Assembly (NCBI GenBank): GCA_012934845.2
Contig: WNNJ02002490.1
Location: 62,001-126,000, forward strand
Length of the DNA: 64,000 bases
DNA from: Pomphorhynchus laevis
Lineage: Eukaryota; Acanthocephala; Palaeacanthocephala; Echinorhynchida; Pomphorhynchidae
Direction of reading: 5' to 3'
Shown piece after piece: positions 57,201-64,000 of this stretch; the first letter of the stretch is position 1, and every line of letters starts with the position of its first letter. The translations under genes and the position numbers were made by a program. The notes beneath the pieces are model-generated. The model was not told the DNA's origin and did no database searches. It saw only the letters and a list, made by a program, of their open reading frames with translations.

Positions 57201-59488
57201 ACGAAGATCTCATGTTAAAAACACGGTTGTGTATTGCCCCGCCGGTTAGGTTGATTAGTAAACAAAATATAGATAAAGCATTAGATTCAATTCCCGATTC
57301 TCACCGCCACGCCATAACCAAGCTAATGAAAACCAAATCGAAGTTGAAAAGAAAATCATTATTGGACAGCTTAGTAACAGAACTAAGTAGTAAGCAACAT
57401 GAATCATACAGTAACGACAGTAGTCCCGCTTCGACGATCAATAAGCTAAGTAAAGACGAGTTGAACAGCTTGGCAATATTGGTGTTGAACATATTAAAAT
57501 ATTCTATTCCGAGACCGATAATGCCTAAACAAAATGACTACATCATTTTCGGTAGCAACGCAAGCAGTGCGGGCAGTAGTAATGATGTAAACAAGAAGAA
57601 AATGTATACTTATTTGTCGAAAAAGCTACTTCAACGTCCATTATTCACATTTTTCGAATGTGTCTGCTCTGACAATACCTTATTACCATTGCTGGAGTCG
57701 ATGTATTCACTACAGCCACGACTGGGTTACCTGTTTCTACTATTTCTACAGCTTCGTTCAGATACGAATAATGAGCATTTAAGAATTTATCAACAATTGC
57801 TTCTCCATCTTGAAGACGATGACGACGATAGTCACGGTCGCCGATACAGCTCGTCGTCATTAATAGAGAAAGATCTCGTCAACTGTCATAAAGATGAAAT
57901 AGAACTATTCTACTTTATTCTTCCTTTCACGTGCCGAGCCACCCCACAACATGCTTTTAGCACCGAGAACAATGGTCATTGCGGAGGTGTACTCGTATGC
58001 GTAAATAGTGAACCAATTTTAAAACTTATAGTAAGTTCTATTAGTAGCCATTTACTAGGACAACTGGCTTGCTGTCTTTCCACCGGTGAAATAATACTCT
58101 TCGCCGAAAGTAAAAGTCTGCACAGATTAATCCAGGCGAGTACACAGTGGACTCCGAATGAGCAGAGTAATTTCTGGATGCTTATGCAGTGCCAGCTTTC
58201 GCTAAAATTAACATCGCAATTTTTCGCTAGAGTACGACGAAATCCTATTGGTTCAGCGACTCTAATGCAATCCCTGATAGCAAGTAAACCAATGAGCGAG
58301 TGTTTGAAGGCGGTGTTCGATCGACAACCTCCTGATATGTACAGTACAACAATTCTTATAGAATGGTGTAATCGGGATCTACCATCCCTAGTGCAGGCAT
58401 TTCTATACTATGTTAATAATTCAATCCGCAGCAAAAACAGCAGTAAAGGTAGAGAAAATAAAAAATCCGCCAGAATTCAGAGTGGTACCGGAAGGTCGAA
58501 TAGGGCATCGATGCCAAATAAAACAAAAAAACGACGAAGAATAAAACAACGATCAAGTAGTAGCTCAACGGCAAGCAGTGATTCAGAAAGTTGTGAGTAT
58601 ATCGACATCAACAGTAACTCAAACTCAAATTCACCAATTATCAACAGTGACAGTAATAGCTCGTCATCGTCTTCAAGCGTGACCAGCAGTAGTGACGAAT
58701 CCTTGTCAAAGAAAAAGAAAAAGACAAGAACTGCAAATGATAATAGACTCGATTTGGTTAACATGTTATGCCACTTGGATTGCATTAGAACAAGCACGAA
58801 CAGCAATTGCCTGCGATTTCTTGTTGATAGTTCTATATGCTCCTGTTTGTGCCAGATATCCGAAGGTATCCGGAAGTGTGACCGTCAAAAATTTGAAGAT
58901 CTCATAAAACTAGTAAAGGATTTTCAAAAGGATGATGCACTTGGTAAGGGTTGTGGCTCTAGTGGCAATATCAATCGTAAGATTCGCACAAGACGATCGT
59001 CACAATGTCAACTATTTACTAGCGGGTTATCGTCAACAGTTGGGGATTCAGTACATACTGAAACGACGCTATGCCAGTTTGGTAAAAATGATAAAACCAA
59101 TACGGTAGGCAGTAAACGAAGTGACAGTTCGCGACAAGATTTGATTACTTCTCCTTTTACTACTAATGCTGCTTTTGCTGCACAACATCAGCAGAATGAT
59201 ACGACCATTAGTGATCCATATGGGTGGAAGCCCTCAATTAAATTAAAATCTGTTCACGGTGGTGGAAATCCTCCGTCGCTGCGCAGTGGCGACAGTACAA
59301 ACTCGTCAATACCAACTGTAGAGCCTGCAATTGCCGACAATAGCGAAAACCGCATTGATCCGGAGTGTAGTACTGTGACAAACGCTGATTCAACAGGGGT
59401 GGGCGGTGCCGATAGCCTGCATCACAATCATCGAAATCACCATCACCACCATTCACATCAACTAATTACCGGCAATAAAAAGTCATAA
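54300..59488 (+). CDS. INTS3: Integrator complex subunit 3 (INTS3) orthologue, two exons
   Basis: INTS3 is a scaffold of the nuclear Integrator complex, which processes snRNA 3' ends and attenuates Pol II; it also joins the SOSS single-strand DNA-binding complex. Exon 1 is 54300-54435 (M, then FNSKLFVYTPIEKKE). The intron 54436-55559 (gtaatg...tttag) is phase 1. Exon 2 runs 55560-59488; the two give 1354 residues. Residues 1-426 match the Ints3 N-terminal domain (QQHDEITFGYLYGIL, LVEQGAKSGVKRL, IGRDFLRALHSV.TIPEF, RKFLLSRLTHDIE, DLIRYLC). The helical middle (DKALDSIPDSHRHAI; CLSTGEIILFAESKSLHRLI) also follows human INTS3 (about 1040 residues). The extra length comes from a Ser/Asn- and Lys-rich stretch at about 1031-1102, a poorly conserved tail and a His run at 1333-1346. 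The frame is clean, so the gene looks alive. Further small exons cannot be excluded. Confidence 0.93.
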
Positions 59489-59747
59489 CCGAGCGTTTAC
59501 TGCTAATTGAAATATACATCGTACATTTTGTGCTTTTCCGATGTACATATAAATTTTAACTTTTGTTGATTTTGTTTTATCTTGTGTGTTTTTAGATTCT
59601 ATATTATAAATGTTTGTGAAAAATACTGCTCTAATATTGTACATATGGTAATTTATGTGAACATTTTCTAGCAAAATCAGTACTTGCTTTATTTTGCGGC
59701 CGCTATCATCAGCAAAATTGCTAATCAGTCGAAAATATCATATATCC
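59477..59747 (+). repeat. INTS3 stop codon and 3' flank, original copy of a duplication
   Basis: This 270-bp segment, starting 12 bp before the end of INTS3, is repeated at 60535-60804 at about 97% identity. It includes gtacattttgtgcttttccg and gcggccgctatcatcagc. It probably contains the INTS3 3' UTR; no AATAAA lies after the stop. Confidence 0.85.
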
Positions 59748-59815
59748 TATCATATATCATATATGATACTATATATGATATTATATTTTAAATTATAAAA
59801 TATCATATATCATAT

Positions 59816-60534
59816 AAATTTCTTCATTTTTGTGATTTTTTATTTAAATTGTGCTTTGTCACGAAGGCAATAGTTTTTGTCTTTGCCAGTGTATAGCACT
59901 AGATTATTGTTGAATAGGAAGCTGTTGACTTGTCGTTATCAGTGCCGTATATTCAACGACATTTAGAATCTGAAATTCATCATTTTAATTTATCTAATCT
60001 TTTATTACACAAATTTCTTCATTTTTGTGATTTTTTATTTAAATTGTGCTTTGCCACGAAGGCAATAGTTTTTGTCTTTGCCAGTGTATAGCACTAGATT
60101 ATTGTTGAATAGGAAGCTGTTGACTTGTCGTTATCAGTGCCGTATATTCAACGACATTTAGAATCTGAAATTCATCTTTTTTATTTTAATTTATCCAATC
60201 TTTTATAAAACAAATTTCTTCATTTTTGTGATTTTTAATTTAAATTGTGCTTTGCCACGAAGGCAATAGTTTTTGTCTTTGCCAGTGTATAGCACTAGAT
60301 TATTGTTGAATAGGAAGCTGTTGACTTGTCGTTATCAGTGCCGTATATGCAACGACATTTAGAATCTGAAATTAATCTTTTTTATTTTAATTTATCCAAT
60401 CTTTTATAAAACAAATTTCTTCATTTTTGTGATTTTTAATTTAAATTGTGCTTTGCCACGAAGGCAATAGTTTTTGTCTTTGCCAGTGTATAGCACTAGA
60501 TTATTGTTGAATAGGAAGCTGTTGACTTGTCGTT
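59816..60534 (+). repeat. Tandem array of about 200-bp units next to INTS3
   Basis: Units start at 59816, 60011, 60212 and 60413 (periods 195, 201 and 201). The fourth is cut at 60534, where the duplicated INTS3 flank begins. Each has cacgaaggcaatagtttttg and gaataggaagctgttgactt. Units are over 95% alike. No hammerhead core is seen. An ATAT-rich stretch (59745-59815) separates the array from the INTS3 flank. Confidence 0.93.
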
Positions 60535-60804
60535 AAAAAGTCATAGCCAAGCCTTTACTGCTAATTGAAATATACATCGTACATTTTGTGCTTTTCCGAT
60601 GTACATATAAATTTTAACTTTTGTTGATTTTGTTTTATCTTGTGTGTTTTTAGATTCTATATTATAAATGTTTGTGAAAAATACTGCTCTAATATTGTAC
60701 ACATGGTAATTTTGTGAACATTTTCTTGCAAAATCAGTACTTGCTTTATTTTGCGGCCGCTATCATCAGCAAAATTGCTAATCAGTCGAAAATATCATAT
60801 ATCC
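60535..60804 (+). repeat. Duplicate of the INTS3 3' flank
   Basis: Begins at aaaaagtcatag, which equals the last codons of INTS3 with the stop changed from TAA to TAG, and follows the original to tcgaaaatatcatatatcc. It lacks any INTS3 coding sequence upstream. The array between the two copies suggests unequal exchange or a tandem duplication of a larger segment with partial loss. Confidence 0.88.
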
Positions 60805-61345
60805 AAATTCATGATTTCGGTTTGCATTTGTTAATTTATTACATTTCATTTATATCAATTATTTTATTATTTAATAAGTAGAAAGATATCGCGTTTCGAT
60901 CTCTCCTCGGCCAAATATAGCGCCAAGGCATCACATGACTTTAATATATTTTCATGTTAGATATACAGACTTAAATTAATAATAGAAATATTTATAATAT
61001 TTTATGGCTCTACATAAACCAAATAAATATTTGATTAATCAAGCATACAAATAAAATAATAATTTTATAATTTAGTAATTGTTTTTTTATTTTTAAGAAC
61101 TGGCCATTTGATTTATATAAGGCTTAACGGCATTTTCGTACAAAATAAAATAAACGCGATTCAGTGTATAATATTAGATCGACAAACAAATGGGTTAATA
61201 GTGATAAAGACTATAATACTGATTGAAGGTCATTGGAAAGAGCTGGCATGTTATCAGGTTTCGGTACTTTGCGATTTGTACCAACATAGCCAGAGCTTGA
61301 TCCATTTGAGCATCGATGAACATTGTTTATTTAATGCATAACATT
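60805..61345. other. AT-rich DNA with a family G piece
   Basis: 61180-61330 carries a G body on the minus strand (GTACCGAAACCTGATAACAT). The sequence at 61125-61180 (attttcgtacaaaataaaat, gattcagtgtataatatt) is related to the flank into which the RTE at 61619 inserted. No gene. Confidence 0.45.
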
Positions 61346-61349
61346 TAAT

Positions 61350-61500
61350 TAATTAAAACGGTGATTGTGGGAGTACATTATAGACATAAGAAGTATTTTT
61401 ATTGAATAAAAATACTTCTCATGTCTATAATGTTCTCCCACAATCACCGCTTTAATCTAAAAAAGACACGAATGCAATGTTCACAAAATTTAATTAATTA
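61350..61500. repeat. Foldback/MITE-like repeat, copy 2
   Basis: A long inverted repeat: 61356-61405 (cggtgattgtgggag...agaagtatttttatt) pairs with 61407-61452. Its right arm and the following gaatgcaatgttcacaaaat block match the mosaic copy at 52453-52640. Confidence 0.8.
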
Positions 61501-61552
61501 ATTAATAATTAAGTAAATTTTAATAAATTTATTAAATTTATTTTATTTATAA

Positions 61553-63727
61553 TTGAGTTTATTTAAGAACATCATTTTCGCACTAAATAAAATAAAAGCA
61601 ATTCAGTGTATAATATTTTTAAGTAATATTAAACCACCCAAACAACATCAGGAAAAGCGTACCGGCCCATCACGCATCAAGTGGTGGCGATTCCACGAGA
61701 AGGAGTCTGAAATGATACATCGCATACAATTGCCTGACGTAACAGACGTCGAGAACACATGGAACAGAGTCAAAGATATTATCCACATCGCCGCCAAAAA
61801 GACAATTGGATCCACCAAGCCCGGAAGACGCTACATCAATTTTGATACTTGGCTTTGGACAGATGAGGTGAAAATGAGGGTGCGTGAAAAGAAGCGACAA
61901 TATCACGTATTCCTCGATGATAAGACCCATGTAAATTGGCAGAAGTATCACGAAGCCAAGCGTAAAGCGAAGAAAGCCGTGGCGTCCGCACGAGCCATCC
62001 ATTATGAGGAAGTGTACAAGAAGCTGGATACTCGAGACGGCGAACGCGACCTTTTCCGACTTCTCAAGCTCCGCCACAAACAAACTCAGGACATCGAAAA
62101 GTTCCACTGCGTTAATGATAAAAACGGCGAACAAATCGTAGGTCGACCAGAAGTTTTAGAAAGATGGCGTGAGTATTTTGAGGAAGTATGTACTGAAGAG
62201 TTCACTCACCCCCCAATCTCACAAGCCCAAACAGTACTCGGTCCATTACTCCCAATTAGCACGGAGGAAGTTGATGAAGCGTTAAAGAGGACAAAGAAGG
62301 GAAAAACAGCAGGCCCAGATGACATCTCAGCCGAGCTATGGAAATCCAAGTGCTGGAACCCAGCACCTTGGTTAGCGAAACTCTTTAACAAAATCATCGA
62401 AGAACACACAACACCGACTGATTGGCAATATAGCACCACGGTACCAATTTGGAAAAAGAAAGGAAATCCAGCTGAATGTTCAAACTACCGCCCTATCAGA
62501 TTGCTATCTCATACTATGAAGGTATTCGAGCGAATTCTTGACCAGCGTATACGCAAAATCGCAAATTGTACAATCAATCAGGCTGGTTTCGTCAAGGGAT
62601 GTGGCACCACCGACGCCATACATGCCGCGCGGCTGCTGATCGAAAAATATCGGGAAAAAGACACACCTCTTCACATAGCATTCCTCGACTTAGAGAAAGC
62701 TTTCGATCGCGTTCCACATGAGCTTATCTGGCATGCGCTACGCCAACATCAAATCCCAGAGCATCTGGTTGAGTGGGTCAAGCTGCTCTACATCGGCCCA
62801 AGAAGCAGAGTACGATGCACAGCTGGAGTATCAAAACCATTTCGTATTTCCGTCGGCGTCCACCAAGGAAGCGTGCTTTCGCCACTTCTGTTTATTCTGG
62901 TCATGGATACCTTAACGAGCGACATTCAGCGTCAAGCACCTTATACCCTACTATATGCGGACGACGTCTTTCTAGCTTCCGTCAATAAGACCGACCTCAC
63001 GCAGTTAGTCAAGCTTTGGAATGACAGATTAGCACAACATGGCCTGCGGCTAAACACTAGGAAGACTGAGTACTTGACGACCAATACAAACGATACGGGC
63101 ACGATCAATATCAACGGAACAGACCTTCCACGGACCGAAAATTTCAAATATCTAGGATCGGTGCTCTCAGCTGATGGCGAATTGAACAACGAAATAACTG
63201 CCAGAATCAATGCTACATGGATGAAGTGGCGTGCTACAACTGGCATAATGTGCGACCGCAAAATGAAGGATAGCATAAAGTCAAAGATATATCGAAGCGT
63301 TATTCGTCCCATTGCTCTTTATGGAGCAGAATGCTGGCCTATCACAAAGATAGCGGAACGTCGTCTCGCTGTCATGGAGACGAAGATGCTTCGATGGACA
63401 AGCGGTTTTAGTCTCCTAAATCGGGTTCGCAATGATGATATTTACCGACGATACGGTGTGATGCCTATCCGTGAGAAAATGCTAGAAGCCCGTCTCCGCT
63501 GGTTTGGCCACACTCTACGGGCACATGACGGTTCCATCGCAAAGGCAGGCTTGAAAATAGACTTTAAAGGCAAACGCCCCAAAGGACGACCAAGACAGCG
63601 ATGGTCTGACACGCTGCACAAGGATCTAAGAGATGCTGGACTACACCCTGATCTGGCTTCGGATCGTTGCAAATGGAGGATGCGTTCCATGAGAGCCGAC
63701 CCCGCCAACACACGGGAAAAAGGCTAA
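61553..63727 (+). CDS. RTE reverse transcriptase ORF, endonuclease missing
   Basis: An open frame of 724 codons. The first 20 or so codons come from the insertion flank, and the first ATG is at 61712 inside the element. RT blocks in order: linker with SRIKWWRFHEKE and GSTKPGRRYI; WQYSTTVPIWKKKGNP; NYRPIRLLS; NQAGFVKGCGTTDAIHAARL; FLDLEKAFDRVP (motif A, about residue 377); GVHQGSVLSPLLFILVMD (motif B, about 435); LLYADDVFLAS (motif C, catalytic YADD at 468-471); YLGSVLSADGE; RPIALYGAECWPITK; and the C-terminal RLRWFGHTLRAHDG and GKRPKGRPRQRW. All RT catalytic aspartates are present. The apurinic endonuclease domain is absent, so the protein could not nick target DNA. It could act as a source of RT if transcribed. 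Confidence 0.9.
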   Translation: MSLFKNIIFALNKIKAIQCIIFLSNIKPPKQHQEKRTGPSRIKWWRFHEKESEMIHRIQLPDVTDVENTWNRVKDIIHIAAKKTIGSTKPGRRYINFDTWLWTDEVKMRVREKKRQYHVFLDDKTHVNWQKYHEAKRKAKKAVASARAIHYEEVYKKLDTRDGERDLFRLLKLRHKQTQDIEKFHCVNDKNGEQIVGRPEVLERWREYFEEVCTEEFTHPPISQAQTVLGPLLPISTEEVDEALKRTKKGKTAGPDDISAELWKSKCWNPAPWLAKLFNKIIEEHTTPTDWQYSTTVPIWKKKGNPAECSNYRPIRLLSHTMKVFERILDQRIRKIANCTINQAGFVKGCGTTDAIHAARLLIEKYREKDTPLHIAFLDLEKAFDRVPHELIWHALRQHQIPEHLVEWVKLLYIGPRSRVRCTAGVSKPFRISVGVHQGSVLSPLLFILVMDTLTSDIQRQAPYTLLYADDVFLASVNKTDLTQLVKLWNDRLAQHGLRLNTRKTEYLTTNTNDTGTININGTDLPRTENFKYLGSVLSADGELNNEITARINATWMKWRATTGIMCDRKMKDSIKSKIYRSVIRPIALYGAECWPITKIAERRLAVMETKMLRWTSGFSLLNRVRNDDIYRRYGVMPIREKMLEARLRWFGHTLRAHDGSIAKAGLKIDFKGKRPKGRPRQRWSDTLHKDLRDAGLHPDLASDRCKWRMRSMRADPANTREKG

Positions 63728-63747
63728 AGAAAAAGAAGAAGAAGAAG
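61619..63747 (+). mobile_element. Young 5'-truncated RTE-type LINE with target-site duplication
   Basis: The direct repeat agtgtataatattt flanks the insertion (61605-61618 and 63748-63761). The element begins within the linker before RT, so the endonuclease and 5' region are missing. It ends in a GAA-rich tail (aaagaaaaagaagaagaaga), a common RTE 3' end. The intact reading frame and near-perfect duplication suggest recent arrival. It lies in a repeat-derived AT-rich flank 2.1 kb after INTS3, on the same strand. Confidence 0.9.
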
Positions 63748-63761
63748 AGTGTATAATATTT

Positions 63762-64000
63762 AAGTGGCGAACAAATTGGTTAATGTTAAAAATATTGCGT
63801 TTATTTTATTTATTACAGAAATGATTGAAGGTTGTGATGATAGCAACCAAGCATTCAATCTAACAAAAGCGGTTGAATTTAATAGCGGCGAACACTATTG
63901 TTTTTGTATATAATGAGTGTTCAGGTTTATGCATGCGCAGTCAGGTCAATCATGCGTTGAGCGTTTTGTTGGTACAATCGGACACATCAATCGTTTCGTT
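63762..64000. other. Flank after the RTE insertion, no recognised gene
   Basis: It continues the AT-rich sequence interrupted at 61618 and resembles 61150-61250 (related attgaagg blocks). Nothing coding. Confidence 0.35.

Overview
The window is animal nuclear DNA. It carries one host gene with an intron, a clear orthologue of Integrator complex subunit 3 (INTS3), set in AT-rich, repeat-dense sequence. The mix of RTE, CR1/Jockey-like and restriction-like-endonuclease LINEs, Ty3/Gypsy relics, mariner-like transposons and many satellites points to an invertebrate. A nematode or an allied worm fits the RTE copies and a possible trans-splice acceptor before INTS3, but the taxon is not settled from sequence alone.

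Layout. 1-7.6 kb is a graveyard of nested retroelements: an RLE-type LINE, two Ty3/Gypsy fossils and a CR1/Jockey-like scrap. 7.6-12.2 kb is AT-rich with LINE scraps and a dispersed repeat (family G). 12.2-15.15 kb holds tandem family A (about 370 and 362 bp units). 15.8-22.9 kb holds a foldback, a degraded LINE, a mariner-like element with long inverted repeats and a GC-rich island. 25.4-25.95 kb holds ribozyme pair E. 27.67-29.53 kb is a broken RTE copy. 31.17-34.64 kb holds tandem families B (about 360 bp) and D plus the single copy F. 37.2-38.47 kb is a diverged 174-bp satellite. 40.87-44.85 kb is tandem family C (about 303 bp). 47.3-51.9 kb is a minisatellite split by a nearly full-length RTE. 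53.06-53.74 kb is a mariner-like deletion derivative. 54.3-59.5 kb is INTS3, followed by a 200-bp tandem array and a duplicate of the INTS3 3' flank. 61.6-63.75 kb is a young 5'-truncated RTE with an open RT frame and target-site duplications.

Most interesting result. At least six separate repeat families carry hammerhead ribozyme (HHR) cores. Family C encodes on the minus strand a complete, contiguous HHR with its open ends at stem III. It recurs about every 303 bp, as in self-cleaving retrozyme-like satellites. Families A, B, D, E and F carry the same three core strands (GAAA strand, CUGANGA strand, cleavage strand) joined in the opposite cyclic order. The catalytic CUGANGA strand sits inside the loop that caps a long helix III. 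Stems I and II change sequence between families but keep pairing. A 2-nt link between the far ends of helices II and III makes folding within a single unit unlikely, so I infer that pairing occurs between neighbouring units or between molecules (a reciprocal double hammerhead). I know of no described hammerhead class with this strand order.

The ribozyme repeats encode no protein. If they move as retrozymes they would need reverse transcriptase from elsewhere. The window shows plausible donors (RTE and RLE LINEs) but no Penelope-type RT, the partner usually linked to animal hammerheads.
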